Assembly: GCA_963712055.1 (NCBI GenBank)
Contig: CAVQGN010000007.1
Coordinates: forward strand, 62,001 to 126,000
Direction: 5' to 3'
DNA: 64,000 nucleotides
Source: JAHBVL01 sp963712055
GTDB lineage: Bacteria; Chloroflexota; Chloroflexia; Thermomicrobiales; UBA6265
The position numbers and the translations under genes were made by a program. Of the stretch, positions 7,896-15,846 are shown one piece after another (within the stretch, counting starts at the first letter, position 1; each line of letters opens with the position of its first letter). Under the pieces are notes generated by a model that did not search any database, was not told where the DNA came from, and worked only from the letters and a program-made list of their open reading frames with translations.

Positions 7896-10373
7896 TTACT
7901 CGTACTCGAGAAAGCGACTGAAGATCTTGTGCTTCCAGACGTACCGGAGCGCAAGTGCCCAACCTACCACGGCTATGGCAATGACGATGTAGTCGATCAA
8001 TGGGAGCAGGCGGATGTCGAATAGGTTGCGGGTCCACGGTATCAGGAGGATGGCGATATAGAGCGGGACCATGGCGATCGCGACCAGGGTTGGACGCCAG
8101 TCGTGGTCCTGCTCCTCGATAACCGCCCACCAGGCGGTCGGCGGCGCCACGAATACGACCAGAAACAATCCTGCCAGGACCATGACATACGTCAAGGCAT
8201 CGCGGGCCAACGCGTTCGCGATCTCCGGATTGGCGGCGTCAGCCATCGTACCGCTCCGGAGTTGATCCAGGTCGACATCATGAAGGAAATAGAAACCGAG
8301 ATAGACCGCCAACGCGACGACCAGCAGGAGGGTCGACGCTGGCAGTACGAATTCCAGCAGGTGTCTGAAAATCCGGCCCTGCGTCCGCCCCGGATGGGCG
8401 AAAAGGGCGAGCGCAAAGGTCGGGATGCCGACCGTCAGGAGTGTCAGCAGGGTCATCGTCGATGGGGTGAACGGGAAATCGGCACCGACAAAGGTGACCG
8501 AAACGATGATAAGCGCGACCACGAATACGCGAACGAGAAAAAGATCGAGGATGTCCTGCAATCCGCGGCGAATCCTCTGACCCTCTTCGAACGCCGCCGG
8601 TACCGCGGCGAACGAGTCGTTGAGGAGGATGATATCGGCGACCGCGCGAGTAGCCTGGCTCCCGGATTGCATTGCAATACCGAGATTCGCCTGTTTGACA
8701 CTGAGTACGTCGTTGACCCCGTCGCCGGTCATGGCGACATAGTGACCGGATTTCCGCATGGCACGGACCAGTCGTTCTTTCTGATCTGGCGTGATCCGAC
8801 CGAAGATGTCGCCATTTTCGGCAGCCAATTCGAACTCATCGTCTGACATTTCGGCGAGTTCGATCCCGGAGTAGAGTTGGGCATCTGACTGGAACCCGGC
8901 CTGACGGGCGAGCGCGGCGACCGTTTCGGCGTTGTCGCCGGAGATGATCTTGAGGCGAACGTTCGCTTCACGGAAACCGGCAAGCGTTTCGGGCAGATTC
9001 GGGCGGAGTTCGTCCGACAGAGCGATCCAGCCGGCTGGCTCGAGATCATCAGGCAGTGGATCGTCGGAGTCAGCATCGAGCGTGGTGGCCGAGGGACTTG
9101 TTGCGAGGAGAAGAACTCGCCAACCTTTCTCATACCACTCACTTGGTGGAGCAAGTCCCGGGGTTGCGATGGTGAGCGGAAGGAGCATTTCTGGTGCGCC
9201 GAGAGCAACGATCCCGCAGTGTTGACCGTCGTCGAGCGCAAGGGCACTCCATTTTTGCGCGGAGGAAAATGGAATCTCGCCCGTGACCATGGTGGCGGGC
9301 GTTGGGCAACCCTGAGCGATTGCTTCAGTCGTCTTGTTGGCGGTCGGAACGCTGGCGGCATAGGAACCGAGGAGATAGGTGAGTTCTTCGTTCGTTCGTC
9401 CGATTGGCTCGGTGGCAGCCAGCTGGAGCCGGTTGGTGGTCAGAGTGCCGGTTTTGTCGACGCAGAAGACATTCACGTTGCTGAGCGATTCGACCGCATT
9501 TCCTTGCTGGACGAGTGCCTCTTTTTCGGCGAGGCGAACCGCGCCCATCGAATAGGTGACGGTGATCATCAGGAAAAGTCCCGACGGTACAATCCCGAGA
9601 ATGACTGCCGCGCCGACGACCGTTTCGGAAAAGGGGAACTGCCAGATCACCGAACTGATGAGTACGAGAATGAGCAGAAAGATCGCGATCGAAAGGAGGA
9701 CGCGGACGATCAGGTTTACGTCGCGCTGGAGCGGTGTCAGGGAGGTCGTGAAGACCCGGGCACCGGCGGTCATTGAACCGGCCAGTGTGTCCGTTCCGAC
9801 TTTCTCGGCGACATAGGTCATCGAACCGGCAACGCAAAACGTTCCAGCGATTGCCTCGTCGCCAGCTTGCTTTCGCACGGGATCGGACTCGCCAGTGATC
9901 ATCGATTCGTCGAGTGTCACGCTGCCCGACTCGATCCTGCCATCGAGCATGATCTGGTCGCCCGGACCGGCAACAAGGAGATCACCGACCACGAGCTGGG
10001 CGGGATCGAGTGTGACCTCCTGGCCATCTCGAATGACCCGAGCGGTTGGTCGTGTCAAGAGTGCGATCTGGTCCAGTCGTCGCTTGGCGAGCGACTCCTG
10101 GATGATTCCAACGATTGCGTTGATGACGGCAAGCCCGGAAGACATGATCGCATCGCGTGTCTGCCCGAGCAGGATCAGGACGATGCCGATAGCGATCAGC
10201 GTGATATTGATGAACGTGAAGAAATTGCTGCGAAAGATTTCTCGGTACGTTCTGCTCGTAGCGGTGGAAACGGTGTTGCCCTGACCCGCCGAGCGACGCG
10301 CTTCAGCTTCAGCAGAGGTCAAACCCTCCGCTGGAACGGGCGTTGACGATGAAATTGGCGAAATCGCGACCAT
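7896..10373 (-). CDS. Cation-transporting P-type ATPase, CtpE-like
   Basis: An 825-residue inner-membrane cation pump. The actuator domain has TLDESMITGESDPV (about residues 153-166). The phosphorylation motif DKTGTLT has its Asp at 306, and the hinge is MTGDGVNDVLSVKQANLGIA followed by a SGSQATRAVADIILLN segment. A membrane motif IVPSGLFLM takes the place of the usual PEGL. The GDGVNDVL and SGS.ATRA.A pattern and overall length fit the mycobacterial CtpE group, reported as calcium uptake pumps; that assignment is from family knowledge. No N-terminal metal-binding domain is present, and the last six helices are complete. Confidence 0.88.
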   Translation of the reverse strand: MVAISPISSSTPVPAEGLTSAEAEARRSAGQGNTVSTATSRTYREIFRSNFFTFINITLIAIGIVLILLGQTRDAIMSSGLAVINAIVGIIQESLAKRRLDQIALLTRPTARVIRDGQEVTLDPAQLVVGDLLVAGPGDQIMLDGRIESGSVTLDESMITGESDPVRKQAGDEAIAGTFCVAGSMTYVAEKVGTDTLAGSMTAGARVFTTSLTPLQRDVNLIVRVLLSIAIFLLILVLISSVIWQFPFSETVVGAAVILGIVPSGLFLMITVTYSMGAVRLAEKEALVQQGNAVESLSNVNVFCVDKTGTLTTNRLQLAATEPIGRTNEELTYLLGSYAASVPTANKTTEAIAQGCPTPATMVTGEIPFSSAQKWSALALDDGQHCGIVALGAPEMLLPLTIATPGLAPPSEWYEKGWRVLLLATSPSATTLDADSDDPLPDDLEPAGWIALSDELRPNLPETLAGFREANVRLKIISGDNAETVAALARQAGFQSDAQLYSGIELAEMSDDEFELAAENGDIFGRITPDQKERLVRAMRKSGHYVAMTGDGVNDVLSVKQANLGIAMQSGSQATRAVADIILLNDSFAAVPAAFEEGQRIRRGLQDILDLFLVRVFVVALIIVSVTFVGADFPFTPSTMTLLTLLTVGIPTFALALFAHPGRTQGRIFRHLLEFVLPASTLLLVVALAVYLGFYFLHDVDLDQLRSGTMADAANPEIANALARDALTYVMVLAGLFLVVFVAPPTAWWAVIEEQDHDWRPTLVAIAMVPLYIAILLIPWTRNLFDIRLLPLIDYIVIAIAVVGWALALRYVWKHKIFSRFLEYE

Positions 10374-10424
10374 GGCTCGGATGGTAACACGGTGCCCCGT
10401 TCGATGATTGACAAGGAGAGGAGG

Positions 10425-10466
10425 CGAAAAAACCGGGTTGTCAGTGTCGACAACCCGGTTTTCTGG
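10425..10466 (-). terminator. Intrinsic terminator of the cupredoxin gene
   Basis: On the minus strand a 12-bp perfect stem (AACCGGGTTGTC pairing with GACAACCCGGTT, 10431-10460, six-base loop) is followed by TTTTTT. It lies 18 bases past the stop codon of the 10484-11335 gene and ahead of the P-ATPase start, so it separates these transcripts. Confidence 0.85.
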
Positions 10467-10483
10467 ATACGTTCGAAGCGTGA

Positions 10484-11335
10484 CTACTCGACGATAAAGG
10501 TCACGACCATTCCGGCTTCATAGTGCCCTGGGATATGGCAAGCGAACTGATACTCGCCTGGCTCGTCGAAAGTCCAGGTGATACTCGCCGTTGTGCCAGG
10601 GAGGATGTCTTCGATTTCCGATTCCATGCCGTTGACTTCGAACGGTTCATCGACTGAACCGGCCGGTTCGATGACGAGTTCATGAACCGCTTCACCAGCG
10701 TTGGAGACGACGAACGTATAGGCCTCGCCAGCTTTGAGAATCGGGTTGCCGGTCTTGATGTAGAAATCACCGAGGATCACAGAGACAGCTTGGCCGCTTG
10801 CTTCAACGGCTACCGGAGTTGCGGCTGGCTCTTCCTCTTCAGCGGCACTAGTGAGATAGACCGTCACGGTGGTGGAGCCATCACCATTGTCGGTGAGATG
10901 CGCCATACCGGAAACACCTGAGTCGTTCAGTTCGGAGAGCACGATCGGGAGGTCGCTTTCACCAAGCATGATTCCGCCGATGTCACCGCAGGCGATGTAT
11001 TCACTGATTTCCTCAGCGCTCTTGTGAATATTAATCGCATGACCGCCAGCGATGATATCGGCCAACGGCAATGGCACGGTGGTCACGCTAACCATTGCTG
11101 GCACGCCGGTTGGCTGGCCGATCATTCCGCCCATAGCGGATGGTTCACCATCGACCATGTAGTCATAACTAACATCAGAGAGTGGAGCGACGACGTCGCC
11201 GAGTTCGGCGCAGGTACCTGCGTGAATATGCGCTGGATGCGCGGTCTCACTTGCCCGCACCGGTGCGAACGACACGAGCATCGAGAAGCCCAAAACAATA
11301 GCGAACGCTATTCGGGTAAACCAACTGAAGCGCAT
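10484..11335 (-). CDS. Secreted protein with C-terminal cupredoxin (type-1 copper) domain
   Basis: A 283-residue exported protein with a Sec-type signal peptide (about residues 1-28). The N-terminal half begins with HPAHIHAGTC, a pattern seen in secreted domains with possible metal-binding histidines. The C-terminal half is a cupredoxin: HELVIE supplies the first copper histidine and FACHIPGHYEAGM supplies Cys, His and Met. It is probably a periplasmic or surface copper electron-transfer or copper-handling protein. AGGAG precedes the ATG with good spacing. It is a single-gene unit closed by a strong terminator. Confidence 0.85.
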   Translation of the reverse strand: MRFSWFTRIAFAIVLGFSMLVSFAPVRASETAHPAHIHAGTCAELGDVVAPLSDVSYDYMVDGEPSAMGGMIGQPTGVPAMVSVTTVPLPLADIIAGGHAINIHKSAEEISEYIACGDIGGIMLGESDLPIVLSELNDSGVSGMAHLTDNGDGSTTVTVYLTSAAEEEEPAATPVAVEASGQAVSVILGDFYIKTGNPILKAGEAYTFVVSNAGEAVHELVIEPAGSVDEPFEVNGMESEIEDILPGTTASITWTFDEPGEYQFACHIPGHYEAGMVVTFIVE

Positions 11336-11681
11336 GATAGAACTCCTGTCTACGACGACTGAACCGAAGTATGATCGGTGACCCGGAAACTATAAGAGAA
11401 AGATACCAAAAAACGCCGTGCCGGTCGGCACCGATTGGCATGGATTGCAAAGAGGGTTTTACACAACAGCGTGCGCTCGAACGAAGTTGAGGTGCTGGAA
11501 ATACCGAAGTAGTCCAGCTAGCACGCAATGACCGGAGGAGCATGTCCGATTGCTGATCGACTGCCTCCAACGACAGGTGACATGTGGCTTGTGGGCGAAT
11601 CTGTTTTCTTGCGCTTCGCCGTATTCTTGAGGAAGCCGTCGGCTGGAGACATTCTGTGTGAGCCAACGAAAGGAAAGGGTC
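11336..11681. other. Intergenic region between divergent genes
   Basis: The 346 bases between the cupredoxin gene (minus) and the dehydrogenase gene (plus) must hold both promoters. A minus-strand hairpin, GTGCCG and CGGCAC followed by GGCGTTTTTT (11408-11431), resembles a terminator or attenuator in the cupredoxin leader. No sigma-70 pair is convincing, and I see no small gene. Confidence 0.4.
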
Positions 11682-12659
11682 GTGAGCCAGAAGGTTGTCA
11701 TTACCTATGGGAAGTTCCGCGGTATCGAGATCGAAGAAGCGATCCTGAGGGAGGCCGGTTACGAAGTTGTTTCGACCTACGATATGGATCCGGAAGCCGC
11801 TTTCGAGGAAAAACGGACCGCTGATGCGCTCATGGTCGGTATCGATCTCGTGCCGGCCGATCTGATCGCTGCGATGGACCGTTGCAGGATTATCTGTCGA
11901 TCGGGTACCGGCTATGACGCGATCGACGTCGATGCCGCCACAAGGCATGGTATCTGGGTAACGAATATGCCTGACTACGCGATCGACGAAGTCTCGGCTC
12001 ATGCGATTGCGTTGATGATGGCCCAAGCCCGACACCTGTTTCCGCATCGGCAGCAGGGTCGGCATGGGATCTGGAAATACCGGAGTGAAACACCCATCCG
12101 ACGCCTGGCCGATCAGACGCTCGGGATTGTCGGGCTTGGTCGAATTGGCAAGAGCGCGGCGACGAAAGGGAAAGGTCTTGGGCTGCGGGTGATCGCCTAT
12201 GATCCGTACGTCCCGGACAGCGATTTCGATCTGGTTGGCGCGGAACGAGCAACGTTCGAGCAGGTGATGAGCGACTCTGACTATGTTTCGCTCCATGTGC
12301 TCCTGAACGACGAAACCCGCCGGATGATCGACAGTAAGGCCCTGGCGCTGATGAAGCCGACGGCGTTCCTGATCAATACAGCCCGTGGCGAGGTGGTCGA
12401 TATCCCGGCACTGGTCAGTGCAATCCAGGCCGAGGAACTGGCTGGCGCTGCGCTCGATGTCTTGCCAGTCGAACCGCCTGACTTGCTGGATCCGGTGCTG
12501 CACGAGGAACGGATCATTGTCACGCCGCATATCGCATGGGCATCGGTGGAGGCGGGAATCGATGTGCGCCAACGGTCGGCTGAGGATGTGGTGCGAACGC
12601 TTCAGACCGGTCGGCCGCGCTATCCGATCAATAATGTCCAGATGACACCAGCCGATTAG
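11682..12659 (+). CDS. D-2-hydroxyacid dehydrogenase / CtBP-like NAD-dependent dehydrogenase
   Basis: A 325-residue NAD(H)-dependent 2-hydroxyacid dehydrogenase. The Rossmann motif is TLGIVGLGRIGK. The catalytic triad is visible as Arg in NTARGEVVD, Glu in DVLPVEPPD and His in TPHIAWAS. The ORF can start at a GTG at 11658, but the GTG at 11682 is preferred because AAGGAAAGGG lies five to eight bases ahead of it. It probably oxidises or reduces a sugar-derived 2-hydroxy or 2-keto acid. It converges with the DCC gene at 12669, only nine bases away, and is followed by the RraA-like operon on the same strand. Confidence 0.88.
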   Translation: MSQKVVITYGKFRGIEIEEAILREAGYEVVSTYDMDPEAAFEEKRTADALMVGIDLVPADLIAAMDRCRIICRSGTGYDAIDVDAATRHGIWVTNMPDYAIDEVSAHAIALMMAQARHLFPHRQQGRHGIWKYRSETPIRRLADQTLGIVGLGRIGKSAATKGKGLGLRVIAYDPYVPDSDFDLVGAERATFEQVMSDSDYVSLHVLLNDETRRMIDSKALALMKPTAFLINTARGEVVDIPALVSAIQAEELAGAALDVLPVEPPDLLDPVLHEERIIVTPHIAWASVEAGIDVRQRSAEDVVRTLQTGRPRYPINNVQMTPAD

Positions 12660-12668
12660 CACCTATGG

Positions 12669-13016
12669 TCAAAGGTGTCGGCGGAATCGAGCGATAAAGG
12701 CGTAGCCGGCTTCGACAGCCCAGATTATTGGCTTGCGTTGGCCGAACTGGGCCAGCCCGGGATGCCAGCCAATTTCAGACAGAGCCTTGAGGATGGCCTG
12801 TCCGCCTTCCGTACGACGACCATTCTCTTCGATCAGTTGAACTTTACGAGCCGCTGCGGCGCGAATTTCTGGGGTCGCGAACGGGTCGGGAGCCTGCTGC
12901 CAGGGCACCAGAACGATCCGATCGTCGGGGTCGTGCCGTCTGAACCAGGCGGCTGAACGAATTCAGAATCCTCAGTCGCCGTCGTAGAGCATCCAGAGAT
13001 GGGTGGGCTGGGTCAT
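12669..13016 (-). CDS. DCC-family (DUF393) thiol-disulfide oxidoreductase with two in-frame TGA codons, probable UxxU selenoprotein
   Basis: Reading from the ATG at 13016 (ribosome site GAGGAA eight bases ahead) gives MTQPTHLWMLYDGD, then TGA, GF, TGA, then IRSAAWFRRHDPDDRIVLV and on without another stop to TGA at 12669. The total is 115 residues. DCC proteins begin with YDGDCGFC, and here both active-site cysteine codons (12972-12974 and 12963-12965) are TGA. The rest fits the family: PWQQAP after the second strand, ENGRRTEGGQAILKAL, then a C-terminal helix ending RFRRHL. Losing both catalytic cysteines to the same stop codon by chance, with the rest intact, is unlikely. Selenocysteine at residues 15 and 18 is the best reading, supported by a SECIS-like hairpin at 12935-12953. 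A pseudogene is the main alternative. Conventional gene callers would report only the fragment 12669-12908. Confidence 0.75.
12935..12953 (-). promoter_or_regulatory. Candidate bacterial SECIS hairpin for the DCC gene
   Basis: In the minus-strand RNA, GCCG (12953-12950) pairs with CGGC (12938-12935). After a C-A mismatch, CUG (12948-12946) pairs with CAG (12942-12940), closing a three-base loop GUU (12945-12943). Bacterial SECIS elements carry a G, usually GU, at the start of the apical loop. The loop G is 18 bases after the second TGA and 27 after the first, close to the spacing in E. coli fdhF. UCG (12960-12958) can also pair with CGA (12933-12931) below an internal loop. Confidence 0.6.
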
Positions 13017-13160
13017 CGAAGGGTTCCTCGATGAGGCAAACCGGTCCGCTACCAGTAACCATACCGTGTGGCGACGGTGGCAGCCTAGGCGACGGCGAGA
13101 CTTTCGGCGACAATGCTAGTCAATCGACATGTGGCGCCAGGCGAAAGGGAGAAACAGGGA

Positions 13161-14003
13161 ATGATTTTCAATACACCAGACGGCATCAGCGCGATTACCC
13201 AGCAATGGACCGGGGAGCGGCTCGAGGACGGGCGGCCCAAGGTCGACAGCGATATTCTCGAACGAATGAAGCTTGTCACCAATGAAGAAGCCTGGGGCGT
13301 CCTCGAACGAGGCCACAACTATCACTATCAATACGAGGGAAACTGGCAGATCACTCACCCGGATGTGCCGATGGCAGGCCGTGCCGTCACCGCGCAGATG
13401 ATCCCCTTGCGACCTGATTTCAACGACTATGTGCTCGGCGTCGGCCAAGCCGAAGGCCGGGTCGGTTCGCAGAATAACTGGGTCATCGATTCGCTTCAAG
13501 AAGGGGATGTCCTGGTTGTCGACATGTTCGGCAAGGTCCACGATGGTACGTTCGTCGGTGACAACCTGACGACCGCGGCGCGGGCCAAAACAGGAACGGG
13601 CTTGGTGCTTCACTGCGGCATTCGTGATTACGCACGCATCATGGAACTGGATGATTTTCCGGTGTTTCATCGCGGCGTCGATCCGACCGCAATCTATGAG
13701 GTCACACTCGTTGGCGTGAATATTCCGATCCGCGTGGGAAACGCCACCGTGCTGCCGGGAGACGTCGTTCTTGGGACCAAGGCAGGCGTGACCTTTGTAC
13801 CGCCTCACCTTGCGGGCGAAGTGGTCGACCGCTCCGAAGACACGCGCCAACGCGATGTTTTCGGGAAATCACGATTGGCGGATGGCGTGTATCCGGCGGG
13901 TGAGATCGACACCGAGATCTGGAAGGACGAGATCGTGGCCGACTACGCGAACTGGTGCCAGGAACGCGGATTGGTCGTGCATGATCAATGGTGGAAGCGC
14001 TAG
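13161..14003 (+). CDS. RraA-like / HMG-aldolase family protein
   Basis: A 280-residue protein of the RraA / dimethylmenaquinone-methyltransferase-like fold, a group that includes 4-hydroxy-4-methyl-2-oxoglutarate aldolases and oxaloacetate decarboxylases. Family marks are GRAVTAQMIP, a DSLQEGDVLVVDMFG segment, DNLTTAARAKTGTGLVLHCGIRD in two parts, and a later VLPGDVVLGTKAGVTFVP. The ORF can begin at 13113, but the ATG at 13161, preceded by AAGGGAGAAACAGGG, begins the homologous part. It is the first gene of a three-gene run (13161-15547). The neighbouring dehydrogenase and aldolase-like functions suggest breakdown of a 2-keto acid; this is inference. Confidence 0.82.
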   Translation: MIFNTPDGISAITQQWTGERLEDGRPKVDSDILERMKLVTNEEAWGVLERGHNYHYQYEGNWQITHPDVPMAGRAVTAQMIPLRPDFNDYVLGVGQAEGRVGSQNNWVIDSLQEGDVLVVDMFGKVHDGTFVGDNLTTAARAKTGTGLVLHCGIRDYARIMELDDFPVFHRGVDPTAIYEVTLVGVNIPIRVGNATVLPGDVVLGTKAGVTFVPPHLAGEVVDRSEDTRQRDVFGKSRLADGVYPAGEIDTEIWKDEIVADYANWCQERGLVVHDQWWKR

Positions 14004-14015
14004 TCAGGAGATCAC

Positions 14016-14405
14016 ATGCCGCCATATGTGCCAGCGACGCAGCAACTGGTGGCGGAAATCTTTGTTCGCGATATCGAGCGGTCGAAAGCGTTCTATGGCG
14101 AATTGGGTTTCACAATCGAGCATGATCGTGGCAGATTCGTGGTTCTCTCCTGGGAGGACCACGAACTGTATCTGGATGCCAGAGACGATCTTGGCCAACC
14201 ACCAGCAACCCCACAAGTGAATATCCGGATCATGGTGCCGGACGTTGATCAGTACTGGGTGCTCGCACAGATGCTCGGTTTTCCGGTCTACGCTCCCATC
14301 GATAACCGCTCTTATGGGCTGCGTGATTTCACCGTCCTCGATCCGGACGGCGTGGGCTTGCGGTTTGGAAGTCGGATCTTGATCAGCAGCGATGGGGACG
14401 AATGA
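14016..14405 (+). CDS. VOC-superfamily (glyoxalase/bleomycin-resistance-like) protein
   Basis: A 129-residue protein of the vicinal-oxygen-chelate fold: two beta-alpha-beta-beta-beta units. The first is VAEIFVRDIERSKAFYGELG and the second contains NIRIMVPDVDQYW, ending with LRDFTVLDPDGVGLRFG, the usual site of the last metal ligand. AGGAGATC precedes the ATG. Its stop overlaps the next gene's start (ATGA, 14402-14405), so it is translationally coupled to the PLP enzyme. Members can be isomerases, dioxygenases or binding proteins, and the function here is not determined. Confidence 0.85.
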   Translation: MPPYVPATQQLVAEIFVRDIERSKAFYGELGFTIEHDRGRFVVLSWEDHELYLDARDDLGQPPATPQVNIRIMVPDVDQYWVLAQMLGFPVYAPIDNRSYGLRDFTVLDPDGVGLRFGSRILISSDGDE

Positions 14406-15547
14406 TGAGCGAACAGAGAAAAGCTGGTTTCAACACGCGCGCAATCCATACCGGCGAATCACCGGATCCAGCGACAGGCGCCCATGGCACACCAATCTAT
14501 CAAAACACGACCTTTGCCCTCGGGACCTGGCAGCGATTCGAGGATTTCTGGGCTGGGGAAGACGGCGTTTTTGGCTACAGCCGTGATCATAATCCGACTG
14601 TCTACCGCCTGGAACAGAAGGTGGCTGATCTGGAGGGGGCGGAAGGATCGGTAGGGTTGGCGTCGGGAATGGCGGCCATCAGTACGGTGTTGCTGACGTT
14701 TGCCGCGGGCGGCCATGTGGTCTGCGCGGATCAGGTCTACAACACCGCCAACAAGTTGATCGAGCAGGAGTTGCCCGGTCTGGGGATGAGCTTCAGCCGG
14801 GTCGATATCACCGATCTGAGTGCCGTTGAAGCAGCAATCCAGGCGGACACCAAAGCGATCTACACCGAGTGTTTTTCGAATCCGGGATTGATCGTGGCTG
14901 ATCTGGACGCCCTGGCCGAGATGGCGCACCGGCATGGAATGTTGCTGATCGTCGACAACACGTTTCTATCGCCAGCCTTGTTGCGACCACTCGAGCGTGG
15001 TGCAGATATCGTGATCCATAGCGCAACGAAGTATCTGGCAGGTCATGGGGAGGTGCTTGGTGGAGTGGTCAGCGCCAACGCTGAGCGTGTCGCTGACGTC
15101 CGGCGCACCGGTAATCGCTTTGGCGGCACGTTGAGCGCGATGAGCGCGTGGATGATTCTGACTGGTATCCGCACACTACCGTTACGAATAGAGCGACATT
15201 GCCAGAACGCAATAGCGGTGGCGGAGATGCTGGCGGAGCATCCGGCGGTGGCGTCGATTCATTACCCCGGTCTCCCGAGAGACCCCGGTCATGCAACGGC
15301 AACTCGGTTGCTCGGCGATGGCCCGGGTTTTGGCGGCATGATGTCGATCACCCTTCATGGTGGCCCGGACGCGATCGCGACCTTTGCGGAATCAGTGCGC
15401 GTTTTCACGTTTGCCACGAGTCTGGGCGATACATCCTCCCTGGTCTGGCCGATCTTCGGGTCTGACGTAATCCGGTTGTCAGTCGGTCTGGAGAACATCG
15501 AGGATCTGCTCGCTGATTTGGAGCAGGCGCTTGGGAGGGTTGGATAG
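14402..15547 (+). CDS. PLP-dependent Cys/Met-metabolism enzyme (cystathionine gamma-synthase / beta-lyase family)
   Basis: A 381-residue fold-type-I PLP enzyme of the Cys/Met metabolism family (gamma-synthases, beta- and gamma-lyases, sulfhydrylases). Seen are the substrate-loop start YQNTTFALGTW, cofactor-phosphate segment GLASGMAAIST, aspartate partner of the pyridine nitrogen in LIVDNTFLSPALLRP, Schiff-base lysine in IHSATKYLAGHGEVLGG, and the C-terminal IRLSVGLENIEDLLADL. Overlapping ATGA with the VOC gene shows coupling. The exact reaction cannot be read from sequence. Company with an RraA-like protein and a VOC protein rather than methionine genes hints at a catabolic lyase role. Confidence 0.88.
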   Translation: MMSEQRKAGFNTRAIHTGESPDPATGAHGTPIYQNTTFALGTWQRFEDFWAGEDGVFGYSRDHNPTVYRLEQKVADLEGAEGSVGLASGMAAISTVLLTFAAGGHVVCADQVYNTANKLIEQELPGLGMSFSRVDITDLSAVEAAIQADTKAIYTECFSNPGLIVADLDALAEMAHRHGMLLIVDNTFLSPALLRPLERGADIVIHSATKYLAGHGEVLGGVVSANAERVADVRRTGNRFGGTLSAMSAWMILTGIRTLPLRIERHCQNAIAVAEMLAEHPAVASIHYPGLPRDPGHATATRLLGDGPGFGGMMSITLHGGPDAIATFAESVRVFTFATSLGDTSSLVWPIFGSDVIRLSVGLENIEDLLADLEQALGRVG

Positions 15548-15586
15548 GGGATACGGGACGGGTCGGCGGAAAGCGACGGACAGACC

Positions 15587-15705
15587 GCGACGGATTGAAA
15601 TCCATCACTGACGAGCCGTTGTCCCTGCGGGGACGCTGGAATGAGTGGCGAGCGGCGTCTCGTAGAGACAGGAGCCTGTGAGATTGGCATTTCAATGCCG
15701 ATCGA
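15587..15705 (+). repeat. Hairpin-rich repeat, copy 1
   Basis: A unit of about 115 bases made of consecutive short inverted repeats: GGATTGAAATCC, GTCCCTGCGGGGAC, GTCTCGTAGAGAC, CAGGAGCCTG and GGCATTTCAATGCC. It starts 40 bases after the PLP-enzyme stop and is the most diverged of the four copies. Confidence 0.75.
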
Positions 15706-15731
15706 TGCCTTGGCACGAGGTCGTCTTGAAC

Positions 15732-15846
15732 GCGACGGATTGAAATCCATCGCTGACGGGCTGTTGTCCCTGCGGGGACGTTTGGTTTGGTGGCGAGCGG
15801 CGTCTCGTAGAGACCGGAGCCTGTGAGATTGGCATTTCAACGCCGA
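15732..15846 (+). repeat. Hairpin-rich repeat, copy 2
   Basis: Same unit and orientation as copy 1. Its right end overlaps the last codons of the transposase gene (stop at 15837-15839), so the transposase terminus lies inside the repeat. Confidence 0.75.

Noticed and set aside
11247..12662. 471-codon minus-strand frame
   Set aside because: Antisense to the dehydrogenase and to the cupredoxin promoter region. Composition is that of a shadow frame.
12675..12956. 93-codon plus-strand frame opposite the DCC gene
   Set aside because: No ribosome site and no family pattern. The minus strand reads as a recognisable DCC protein.
12669..12974. Local reassignment of TGA to Cys or Trp instead of selenocysteine
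   Set aside because: TGA ends many intact genes in the window, for example those ending at 3245, 16659-17801's neighbours and 12669 itself, so a changed genetic code is not plausible.
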